Below, piece by piece: positions 8,617 to 16,070 of a DNA stretch of 64,000 bases (position 1 is the first letter of the stretch; every line of letters begins with the position of its first letter). A program made the translations under genes and the position numbers. Origin of the DNA: Verrucomicrobiota bacterium (GTDB lineage: Bacteria; Verrucomicrobiota; Verrucomicrobiia; Opitutales; Opitutaceae). The notes under the pieces are model-generated. The model did no database searches, was not told where the DNA came from, and saw only the letters and a list, made by a program, of their open reading frames with translations. The stretch is from contig JAPLTN010000010.1 of assembly GCA_026398135.1 (NCBI GenBank), positions 28,137-92,136 of the forward strand, given 5' to 3'.

Positions 8617-9003
8617 ATGAATGGAAAAATCACGGGCGGCATCGCGCTTAACGGCTTTTTGGCGGTGGCTTTGGGGGCGTTTGGCGCGCACGCGTTGAAG
8701 CCGGTTTTACTGAGGTTGGGGACGCTGGAGATTTGGCAGACCGGCGGGCATTATCAGCTGGCTCACAGCGTGGCGGGGCTCGCGCTGGTGGCGTGGGCGC
8801 AGGGGCAGCCTGCCTATGCGAGTCGATTGGCGCGAGTGGCGGTTTTGTGGTTGGCGGGGTGTCTGTTGTTTTCCGGTTCGCTTTATGGCTTGGCGTTGGG
8901 CGGTCCGCGTTGGCTGGGGCCGGTCACGCCACTGGGCGGCCTCGCGTTTCTCGCGGGCTGGGGTTTGTTGGCTTGGGATGCGTTTCGGACGCCGCGAGCC
9001 TAG
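8617..9003 (+). CDS. DUF423 (TMEM256/YgdD-like) membrane protein
   Basis: A 128-residue protein with four hydrophobic segments and the family lead-in GFLAVALGAFGAHALK, followed by TGGHYQLAHSVAGLALVAW. Members of DUF423 are small inner-membrane proteins of unknown function; the length and topology match. It precedes the nucleotidyltransferase gene by 23 bases and may be co-transcribed with it. A second ATG four bases on (8621) is out of frame, so the start at 8617 is used. Confidence 0.85.
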   Translation: MNGKITGGIALNGFLAVALGAFGAHALKPVLLRLGTLEIWQTGGHYQLAHSVAGLALVAWAQGQPAYASRLARVAVLWLAGCLLFSGSLYGLALGGPRWLGPVTPLGGLAFLAGWGLLAWDAFRTPRA

Positions 9004-9026
9004 GCTCACATTTGAAAATTAAGATC

Positions 9027-10427
9027 ATGGAGCTACCGGATGAACTAATACCTGTTTTGACCGCGCTGCGAAGCGTGGGGCGTCCGCGTATTGTCGGCGG
9101 TGCGGTGCGGGATTGGTTGTTGGGCTTGCCCGCCAAGGATCTGGATCTGGAGGTCGGCGGAGCCTCGTTCGGGGATCTGCACCGGGTGCTGGCTCCGTTG
9201 GGTGCCACCGACGTGGTGGGGCGGAGTTTCGGGGTCATCAAGCTGCGCCTCGCCTCGGGGGTGGAATACGACATCTCGCTGCCGAGGCGCGAATCGAAGA
9301 CCGGGGCGGGTCATCGCGGTTTCGCGGTGGAGCCTGACGCCACGTTGAGTGACGCGGAGGCGGCGGCGCGGCGGGATTTTACGGTAAACGCGATCGCGTG
9401 GGATCCGGTGACGCGGGTCTTGATCGATCCGCATGGCGGCGAGGCGGATTTGCGGGCGGGGCGGCTCAGGCATACGAGCGCGGCGTTCGCGGAAGATCCG
9501 CTCCGGGTGCTGCGCGGCATGCAGTTGGCGGGCCGTTTCGGGTTCACGCTGGATGCGGCCACGGCCGAGCTTGGACGGCAAATCTTCGCGACGTATTCAG
9601 AATTACCGGTGGAGCGGGTGTGGCACGAGTGGGCCAAGTGGGCGGAGAAATCCGCCCGGCCCTCGTGCGGGCTGGCGGTTTTGGTGCAGACGGGGTGGCT
9701 GGCGCATTTCCCGGAGTTGGCCGCGCTGGTCGGGTGTCCGCAGGATCCGGGCTGGCATCCGGAGGGCGATGTGTGGGTGCACACCGGGTTTACCTGTGAC
9801 GCCTTGGCGGCGGATCCGGAATGGCTGGCGGCGTCACCGGGGCGGCGTCTGCGGTTGATGTTGGCCGCGTTGCTGCACGATGTGGGTAAACCGGGTTGCA
9901 CCCGGCAGGAGGAAAAGGCGGGGCAACTGCGTTGGGTGAGCCCGGGGCATGAACCAGCCGGAGTGCCCTTGGCGGAGGCGTTTTTGAGGCGCATCGGGGC
10001 TCCGCACGACCATGCGGCGGCGATCACGCCGTTGATTGCCAACCACATGGTTCACCACCACGGCGGCCCGGAGGGACTGGGCGACAATGCCATCCGTCGG
10101 CTCGCGCGAAGGCTGCATCCGGCTACGATTGCGGATTTGGCGCTGATCATGCGGGCGGATAGCAACGGGCGTCCGCCGCTGCATTCGCCGGAGACGCTGG
10201 CCTTGGTGGAGCGCTTGCGAAGGCGGGCGGATGAATTGGCATTGGTCGATGGCGCGCCGCGACCGATTTTATTGGGCCGTCATTTGATCGCGGCCGGCCT
10301 CAAGCCCGGTCCCGAGTTTAAGGCGTTGCTGGATACTGCGTTTAACGCGCAGTTGGATGGCGCGTTTGGCGATGAATCGGGCGCGCTCATCTGGTTGAGG
10401 AAACATTTGCCGGTTGCCGGCGCGTGA
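9027..10427 (+). CDS. CCA tRNA nucleotidyltransferase / poly(A) polymerase family
   Basis: A 466-residue class II nucleotidyltransferase. The N-terminal GGAVRDWLLGLPAKDLDLEV block carries the GGxxR motif and the two catalytic Asp residues. ARRDFTVNAIAWD is the next conserved block, and EDPLRVLRGMQLAGRFGF the RNA-binding ERxxxE-like region. The C-terminal half has an HD-type phosphohydrolase domain (AALLHDVGKPG, HDHAAAITPLIANHMVHHHG). The family adds CCA to tRNA 3-prime ends or polyadenylates RNA; HD-containing versions resemble E. coli Cca, with phosphatase activity. Specificity for CCA versus poly(A) cannot be settled by eye. Start ATG 9027. Confidence 0.88.
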   Translation: MELPDELIPVLTALRSVGRPRIVGGAVRDWLLGLPAKDLDLEVGGASFGDLHRVLAPLGATDVVGRSFGVIKLRLASGVEYDISLPRRESKTGAGHRGFAVEPDATLSDAEAAARRDFTVNAIAWDPVTRVLIDPHGGEADLRAGRLRHTSAAFAEDPLRVLRGMQLAGRFGFTLDAATAELGRQIFATYSELPVERVWHEWAKWAEKSARPSCGLAVLVQTGWLAHFPELAALVGCPQDPGWHPEGDVWVHTGFTCDALAADPEWLAASPGRRLRLMLAALLHDVGKPGCTRQEEKAGQLRWVSPGHEPAGVPLAEAFLRRIGAPHDHAAAITPLIANHMVHHHGGPEGLGDNAIRRLARRLHPATIADLALIMRADSNGRPPLHSPETLALVERLRRRADELALVDGAPRPILLGRHLIAAGLKPGPEFKALLDTAFNAQLDGAFGDESGALIWLRKHLPVAGA

Positions 10428-10529
10428 AAGGTTCGCACCGCGCGGCTCAGGGTGGTCGTTTCTGTCCTGGTTTCATGCTAAGTGCGCCTCGACCTTACGG
10501 TGGGGACGCAGTTTTCTAATCCTTTTCCC

Positions 10530-11477
10530 ATGCCTACCCAACTCGATCAGCTCAAGCAGTTCACCATCGTGGTCGCCGACACCGGCGACTTCCAAAGCAT
10601 GAAGGCCTTTGCGCCTCGCGATGCCACCACCAACCCCTCGCTCATCCTCAAGGCCGCCGCCATGCCCGAGTATGCGGCGTTGCTGGACAAAGCCATCGCC
10701 GACGCCGGGGCCAGCGCCCGCCTCGATCAGGTGATCGACCGCCTGCTGGTCGTTTTCGGCCTCGAAATCCTCAAGATCGTCCCAGGCCGCGTGTCCTCCG
10801 AAGTGGACGCCCGCCTGTCCTTCGACACCACCGGCACCCTCGCCAAGGCCCGCGAGATCATCGCGCTCTACGAGAAGGCCGGCATTTCCAAAGACCGCGT
10901 GCTGATCAAAATCGCCTCAACTTGGGAAGGCATCAAGGCGGCCGAGATCCTCGAAAAGGAAGGCATCCACTGCAATCTTACCCTGCTTTTCAGCTTCGCC
11001 CAAGCGGTGGCCTGCGCCGAAGCCAAGATCACGCTCATCTCGCCTTTCGTCGGCCGCATCCTCGACTGGCACAAGGCCAAGACCCCCGCCGCAGACTTCT
11101 CCGGCGCGAAGGACCCCGGCGTCATCTCCGTGACCCAGATTTACACCTATTATAAGAAGTTCGGCTACAAGACCGAGGTCATGGGCGCGTCCTTCCGAAA
11201 CAAAGGCGAAGTCCTCGAGCTCGCGGGCTGCGACCTGCTGACCATCGCTCCGACCCTGCTGGCCGAGCTCGCCGCCAGCAACGAGACCGTGGTGCGCCAA
11301 CTCGATCCGGTGTGCGCCGCCGCCGCCACGCTCAATCAAGTCTTGTTCGATGAAAAAGCCTTCCGTTTCGCGATGAACGAAGACGCCCTCGCCACCGAAA
11401 AGACCGCCGAGGGCGTCCGCCTTTTCAGCGCCGACATCGTGAAGCTGGAGCTACTCATCGCCAGCAAGCGCAAGTAA
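10530..11477 (+). CDS. tal: Transaldolase
   Basis: A 315-residue TalB-type transaldolase of the pentose phosphate pathway. It transfers a dihydroxyacetone unit from sedoheptulose 7-phosphate to glyceraldehyde 3-phosphate in the cytoplasm. The N-terminal motif DATTNPSLI, the catalytic Schiff-base Lys127 in [11 protein letters not shown], and [17 protein letters not shown] with [11 protein letters not shown] are all conserved. The ATG at 10530 gives the normal family length; an upstream in-frame extension to 10482 lacks homology. A strong terminator follows at 11512. Confidence 0.97.
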   Translation: MPTQLDQLKQFTIVVADTGDFQSMKAFAPRDATTNPSLILKAAAMPEYAALLDKAIADAGASARLDQVIDRLLVVFGLEILKIVPGRVSSEVDARLSFDTTGTLAKAREIIALYEKAGISKDRVLIKIASTWEGIKAAEILEKEGIHCNLTLLFSFAQAVACAEAKITLISPFVGRILDWHKAKTPAADFSGAKDPGVISVTQIYTYYKKFGYKTEVMGASFRNKGEVLELAGCDLLTIAPTLLAELAASNETVVRQLDPVCAAAATLNQVLFDEKAFRFAMNEDALATEKTAEGVRLFSADIVKLELLIASKRK

Positions 11478-11511
11478 GCCGCTTCTGTGCTGCACGCAGT
11501 GCATAATGATC

Positions 11512-11551
11512 CACCCCGATCCGCCCGGTGCGGAGCGGGGTGTTTTGTTTT
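11512..11551 (+). terminator. Rho-independent terminator after tal
   Basis: CACCCCGATCCGC (11512-11524) pairs with GCGGAGCGGGGTG (11530-11542), 12 of 13 positions, followed by TTTTGTTTT. It isolates tal from the GH20-like gene. Confidence 0.85.
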
Positions 11552-11593
11552 CACCGGCTCGACATTGGCCCGTGCTCATTTCCACTCGCGCCC

Positions 11594-13738
11594 ATGCTTC
11601 GCGCCTTTCAGTGGGATCTCGCCCGCCAAGTCGAGCGACTCGACCACCTCTTAGAACTCCTGCCGCGCTATGCCGCGTGGGGTTATCAACGCCTTTACCT
11701 GCATCTCGAAGACGCGGTCGATTATCCCTCGCTGCCCGGTGTCGCGCGGGCCGACGCTTATTCCTGGGCGCAGTTTAGCCGACTCGTCGCCGCCGCCACC
11801 GCGCATGGCATCGCGGTGGTGCCGATCGCGAACTTGCTCGGCCACACCCAGTATTTGATCAAAACCGACGCTTGGCGCGACCTGAACGAGCTGCGCGATC
11901 CGGCCACCGGCGCGGCCCTGCCTGCGGGCCAGATATGCCCCTTGCATCCGCGCTTGCCCGAGTTGGTGGAGAAACTCTTTCGCGACCTCGCTCCGCTGTG
12001 CACGGCGGGCGAGATACACTGCGGACTCGATGAAAGTTTCCACCTCGGGAAACATCCTCTCTCCCGCGCTGAAGTGGCGGAAATCGGGCTGGCTGCGCAT
12101 TTCGCCGGGCACGTTGACCGGCTTCGAGTTTCCGCCGCCCGCCACGGGCTGCGTCTCGGATTATGGGCCGACATGCTGGCCCTCTTACCCGACGCAATCG
12201 CTCTTCTAGCCAAGGTTTCTCATCCCACCAGTCTGCCACTGGTCCCGGCAAAGTGTAACCAAATTGGTTACACTTTGCCGGGACCGGGCTCGGAGGGAGC
12301 ATCCGAGTTGGTGGCTTACGACTGGTATTACCACCCTTTCGGTCGCAGGCCGCGTCTGGAGCTGCGCACTTTTGCGGAATACGACTTGGCCCCGGCGCTG
12401 GCGGCGGCGGGCATCGACTATTGGGCGTGTCCTATGAACGGGGCTTTTCGTCACGAGTCCGCACCGGTTTGGTCCGACCGCCTGCGGAATCTCGCTGACT
12501 GGTGGCGTCGCGCGCAGACGACCCGAGCGGCTGGATTTTTGGTGACGAGTTGGGAGCCCTATCGACTCGCTTTGCCCACGACCACGCTGATGGATGCCGC
12601 CGCTGCGGCTTTATGGCTTGAGCCCGAAGCGGGCTGCGATGCGGCAAGTCTGCTCGCCTCAGGATTGCGACGTTTCTGCGCTTTTACGCCGCGACTCAAG
12701 CGGAGCCTTCCTCTGCACACGGAAAAGTGTAACCAATTTGGTTACACTTTTCCGTGTGCAGGAATGGAGTTGGGCAAAGCGGGGTGGGGGGGGGCGGGGG
12801 AGCGGGAGTTGGCGAGGCGGCTGCTGGCTTCGGATGAGACTGCGTTTGTCGGTAATTCCCGGTGGGAGATTAATCTCGGCTGGGCCCCCGTGGCCGGGCG
12901 ACGCGAGAGCGGCGTGCCACATGCTCGGGCTGCACGTCAACTGGAACGGCTCGCCGCCACGCCTGCGCTCGCGAGAGATGAGTTGGCGGCGTTGCGCGCC
13001 ACGCTTTTGTTCCAGGCTTATGTCGCTCAGCGCGAGGTTTTCGTGCGCTCCGCCGCCGGGTTGGTGCACCGCTTGCGACGACAGGCCGGGCAGGCGCGGG
13101 CGCAGGCCGCCATCGTCGCACTGACCGAGATGTGCATCGATTTTTCGGCCAAGCTCCGCGCGGCGAAGTCGGCCGCCCGCGCGATGTGGGTGGCCTCGCG
13201 CCCGGCGGGGAGTTTTGCCACGTCGCAAAACGCGCGGGCCTTGGCGGCGGACGCGGACCGCGTGCGCGCGCTGCGGGTTTGGCTCCGCTCGGCGGCGCGT
13301 GACCAGCAGGCGGCGTTTCTGCCGTCTCCTGTTGCGGGGCGCTGGACGCTGCGTTTCACGCTGCATCACTTCGCGCCCTGCCATCAAAAAGTCGTGGTAG
13401 AGCAACAACAGCCCGACGGCGCTTGGCGCGAGCTTTACGGGCGGGTTTTAATCGAGTTTCGCGCCGCCGCCGCCCGCGCGCACACTCCGCAGTTGCGTTT
13501 TGAGCTGGCGTGTCCGGTGGACGATGCCGCCGCGCCGCTGCGTATCGCCTCGCGTTGCCTGGGCGAATTTGCCGTCAGTCATATCGAGTTGACCGATGGC
13601 GTTACCACTCAAACGCACTGGCCACTGCGCCAGCGTCATACTCTCGGACGTCCCGCCGCCGCATCCGGTTGGCCAGTGATCGACTGGGCAACCAATACCG
13701 CGACTCTTCCGCTGGTCTGGGGGCGGCCCCAAGAGTGA
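11594..13738 (+). CDS. GH20-like glycoside hydrolase with two in-frame palindromic insertions
   Basis: A 714-residue protein whose first 350 residues resemble a beta-hexosaminidase (GH20) TIM barrel: YAAWGYQRLYLHLEDAV near the start, and GLDE (Asp146-Glu147), which fits the catalytic Asp-Glu pair. The rest is an alpha-helical region and a C-terminal beta-rich part. No signal peptide is seen, so it should be cytoplasmic. Two perfect palindromes lie in the reading frame (residues about 216-231 and 374-390), each encoding KCNQ(I/F)GYT(L/F)P. The frame remains open through both, so the protein is probably still made. The second palindrome is followed by a low-complexity G-rich stretch. The substrate is unknown. 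Confidence 0.75.
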   Translation: MLRAFQWDLARQVERLDHLLELLPRYAAWGYQRLYLHLEDAVDYPSLPGVARADAYSWAQFSRLVAAATAHGIAVVPIANLLGHTQYLIKTDAWRDLNELRDPATGAALPAGQICPLHPRLPELVEKLFRDLAPLCTAGEIHCGLDESFHLGKHPLSRAEVAEIGLAAHFAGHVDRLRVSAARHGLRLGLWADMLALLPDAIALLAKVSHPTSLPLVPAKCNQIGYTLPGPGSEGASELVAYDWYYHPFGRRPRLELRTFAEYDLAPALAAAGIDYWACPMNGAFRHESAPVWSDRLRNLADWWRRAQTTRAAGFLVTSWEPYRLALPTTTLMDAAAAALWLEPEAGCDAASLLASGLRRFCAFTPRLKRSLPLHTEKCNQFGYTFPCAGMELGKAGWGGAGERELARRLLASDETAFVGNSRWEINLGWAPVAGRRESGVPHARAARQLERLAATPALARDELAALRATLLFQAYVAQREVFVRSAAGLVHRLRRQAGQARAQAAIVALTEMCIDFSAKLRAAKSAARAMWVASRPAGSFATSQNARALAADADRVRALRVWLRSAARDQQAAFLPSPVAGRWTLRFTLHHFAPCHQKVVVEQQQPDGAWRELYGRVLIEFRAAAARAHTPQLRFELACPVDDAAAPLRIASRCLGEFAVSHIELTDGVTTQTHWPLRQRHTLGRPAAASGWPVIDWATNTATLPLVWGRPQE
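12241..12285. repeat. In-frame palindromic element, copy 1
   Basis: A perfect 45-base palindrome with 22-base arms around a single central A. The core is AAAGTGTAACCAA-A-TTGGTTACACTTT and the outer arms are GGTCCCGGC / GCCGGGACC. It lies inside the GH20-like gene and encodes VPAKCNQIGYTLPG there. The core is shared with copy 2 at 12713; the outer arms are not. No other copy was seen in the window. Confidence 0.9.
12713..12761. repeat. In-frame palindromic element, copy 2
   Basis: A perfect 49-base palindrome with 24-base arms around a central T. The core AAAGTGTAACCAA-T-TTGGTTACACTTT is the same as in copy 1 except for the central base. The outer arms are CTGCACACGGA / TCCGTGTGCAG and differ from copy 1. 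It is in the same reading phase as copy 1 and encodes HTEKCNQFGYTFPC. Confidence 0.9.
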
Positions 13739-13781
13739 CCGCGGCCTGCCTGCGGTTCGCGCAGTTTAGCGCGGACTCCGT

Positions 13782-14549
13782 TCAGGCGCGAAGGGTGCGT
13801 AAAACCTCGGCGTGCAGCTCTGGCGTGGTCGCTGCGATGGTGTGCTCCGCCGGGTAGGCGGGACCGCCCTGCCAGTCGGTGATGACGCCGCCCGCGCCGC
13901 GCACCACTGGCACGAGTGCGGCGATGTCCCAAGGGTTCATGATGGGATCGAGCGCCACGTCGGCGTGGCCGCAGGCGAGGAGCAGGTAGCCGTAACAATC
14001 GCCCCAGGTGCGAGTCAGGCGGGCGCGGGTTACCAAGCGCTCGCACGCGGCGGGATCTTGGTAACGGGCGAGATTTTGGTAATCGCTGGTCAACACGGTC
14101 GCCTCGGCCAGAGGACGGGTGGCACGGCAGCGCACCGGGCGACCGTTTAGCGTGGTAGTGATGTTGTCGCCGATCAGGAGCTGGCCGAGGATGGGCTGGT
14201 GGATGCAGCCGAGCACGGGTTGACCGTGGTGGAGCAGACCGATGAGCGTGCCCCAGAGAGGCACGGCGGTAATGAAGCTTTTGGTGCCGTCGATCGGATC
14301 GAGCACCCAGACCCACTCGGCGTCGGCGCGCTCGGCGCCCATTTCCTCGCCGATGATGCCGTGCTCGGGGAAACGCGCGTTGATGCGACGGCGGAGCAGT
14401 TCCTCCGCCCCCCGGTCTGCGGCGGTGACGGGCGAGGCGTCACCCTTGTTCTCCACCGCCAGATCCGTACGGCCGAAAAAGGGGCGGATAAAGTCTCCGC
14501 TTTCGGCGGCGAGTTCGGCGATAAAGGCGTGGTAGGGGGCGAGGTCCAT
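13782..14549 (-). CDS. hisN: Histidinol-phosphatase-like inositol monophosphatase family enzyme
   Basis: A 255-residue protein of the IMPase superfamily and normal length. The metal-binding motifs are intact: GEEMGAE, VLDPIDGTKSFITAVPLWGTLIGLL, and the C-terminal DPIMNPWDIAALVPVVRGAGG. DGTKSFITAVPLWGTLIGL with the CYGYLLLACGHADVALDP block is typical of the HisN group, which removes phosphate from L-histidinol phosphate in histidine biosynthesis. No his operon is nearby, so inositol phosphate or another sugar phosphate remains possible. It converges with the GH20-like gene, with a 43-base gap. Confidence 0.8.
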   Translation of the reverse strand: MDLAPYHAFIAELAAESGDFIRPFFGRTDLAVENKGDASPVTAADRGAEELLRRRINARFPEHGIIGEEMGAERADAEWVWVLDPIDGTKSFITAVPLWGTLIGLLHHGQPVLGCIHQPILGQLLIGDNITTTLNGRPVRCRATRPLAEATVLTSDYQNLARYQDPAACERLVTRARLTRTWGDCYGYLLLACGHADVALDPIMNPWDIAALVPVVRGAGGVITDWQGGPAYPAEHTIAATTPELHAEVLRTLRA

Positions 14550-14610
14550 GGAAGGGTGCGGCAATTGTTTTTGTCTGCGGAAGCGGCGAAAGCACACGTA
14601 AAATTTTAGG

Positions 14611-15321
14611 ATGGGTTCGGCGCGTCGCCCGGTGTTGCGTGGGGTCGTGGGCAACGCATGGCCGGAACACCTTATTCATTTCGTCGATTTTGAGGGATCC
14701 ACCGTGTCTGGAATCCTCGAATACGGCGTGGTTTCGCTGCGCGGCGGCGAGATCGTGGCGACGCGGAGCCGCATCTGCCGGGCGGTGGGCCGGGTGCGAC
14801 CCGAAGACGCGGCCTTGCACGGGCTGGACGCGGCGGCGACCGTTGGCTGTGCGCCTTTCGCCGACGATTTCGAGGTCTTCGCCGCCTTGCGCGAGAGCGG
14901 TCCGCTGGCGGCGCATTTCGCCAACGCCGAGAACACCTTGCTCAAGGCAGTCTGGGCCTATGCGCGTAATGCGCCGGATTATTCCAAGAGCGACTCGGCG
15001 AGCGCGCCGACTTGGGGGCCGTGGATCGACACCGGCCGGCTTTATCCGCAGGCGCGTGGCGCGGGGGCATCGGCCAAACTAGGCGAGATTATCGCCGCCG
15101 AGGGTTTGCAGGCGCAGCTGGATGCGCTGGCAGCCGAACTTTGTCCGCCGGAGCGCCGCCGCTACCATGCCGCGCTTTATGATGCGTTGGCCGGAGCCTT
15201 GATTTTGAGTCGGCTGGCCGCGATGCCCGGTTGGGGCGACAAATCGCTGCGCTGGCTGCTCGAACACAGCACGCTGGATGCGGTGCGGCGGGAAACCTTA
15301 CGCCAGGACGAGCTGTTCTAG
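14611..15321 (+). CDS. DnaQ-like 3'-5' exonuclease
   Basis: A 236-residue protein with the DEDDh exonuclease pattern: FVDFEGS (first Asp and Glu), the central Asp in TWGPWIDTGRLYP, and the final HxAxxDA as YHAALYDALAGALIL. These residues bind two metal ions for 3-prime to 5-prime hydrolysis of DNA or RNA. It lacks other domains, so it resembles stand-alone DnaQ/RNase T-type nucleases rather than a full polymerase subunit. It is divergent from hisN (61-base gap) and its last 24 bases overlap the 3-prime end of the HAD gene on the other strand. Confidence 0.75.
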   Translation: MGSARRPVLRGVVGNAWPEHLIHFVDFEGSTVSGILEYGVVSLRGGEIVATRSRICRAVGRVRPEDAALHGLDAAATVGCAPFADDFEVFAALRESGPLAAHFANAENTLLKAVWAYARNAPDYSKSDSASAPTWGPWIDTGRLYPQARGAGASAKLGEIIAAEGLQAQLDALAAELCPPERRRYHAALYDALAGALILSRLAAMPGWGDKSLRWLLEHSTLDAVRRETLRQDELF

Positions 15322-15948
15322 GCGCGCCAGCGTGACCTCGGTCATGGCGGTGGCGCGCAGGGTGGCGTGGGCGAACACGTCGCCGACCGTGGACGGGTTG
15401 GGCACCACCACCACGCGTAATCCGGCGGAGGAGGCGGCGACATGGCCGGGCAATGAATCCTCAAAGGCGACGGCTTCGGCGGCGTTGAGGTCGAGGCGAC
15501 GCAGAGCTTCCAGATAGGCGTCGGGCGCGGGCTTGGGGCGGGCCACATCGTCGCGGCAAACCACGGTGGCGAACCGCTCGAATAAACCACGCGCTTTGAG
15601 GTGGGTATCCACATGGGCGTGGGACGAATTGGAGGCCATCGCGAGGCGCAGACCGGCGGCGCGGGCGGCATCGAGCAGGTCGAGCACGCCGGGCAGAATC
15701 GGAGCTTCGCGACAGAGTTGGCGGGTGAGGGCGAGAAACCGCGTTTCCAGCTCGGCGCGGTCGTGCGTGGCGGGAAAGGCGGCCCACAAATCGGCTTTCA
15801 CGTTCACGTGGCCGACCGTGGCGTGCAGGATGCGCGGGTCGGCGTTTAGGCCGGCCCGGGCGTGCAGGTGTTTCCATGCGTTAAGCGTCGCGGTCTCGGT
15901 ATCCACGATGAGGCCGTCGAAGTCGAAAATGAGTCCGCGCAAAGGCAT
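15298..15948 (-). CDS. HAD-superfamily hydrolase, phosphoglycolate phosphatase/beta-phosphoglucomutase-like
   Basis: A 216-residue protein with all four HAD motifs: I, FDFDGLIVDTE (nucleophile Asp); II, AMASNSS; III, the Lys in RPKPAPDAY; and IV, AFEDSLPG. The helical cap after motif I is the class used by phosphoglycolate phosphatase and beta-phosphoglucomutase. The substrate cannot be told from sequence. ATG at 15948 is used; a GTG at 15957 in the same frame is also possible. Confidence 0.88.
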   Translation of the reverse strand: MPLRGLIFDFDGLIVDTETATLNAWKHLHARAGLNADPRILHATVGHVNVKADLWAAFPATHDRAELETRFLALTRQLCREAPILPGVLDLLDAARAAGLRLAMASNSSHAHVDTHLKARGLFERFATVVCRDDVARPKPAPDAYLEALRRLDLNAAEAVAFEDSLPGHVAASSAGLRVVVVPNPSTVGDVFAHATLRATAMTEVTLARLEQLVLA

Positions 15949-16070
15949 GTCGCCCACGGTGCGGGTCGGCGTGCGCCGCGCAAGCTGGACGCCGATTCAC
16001 TTTCGCATAGCGGTGTGGGATGCACCGTGCCTCCGCCGTTTTTATGGCGTTCACCCCACTCCTTTTCTCC

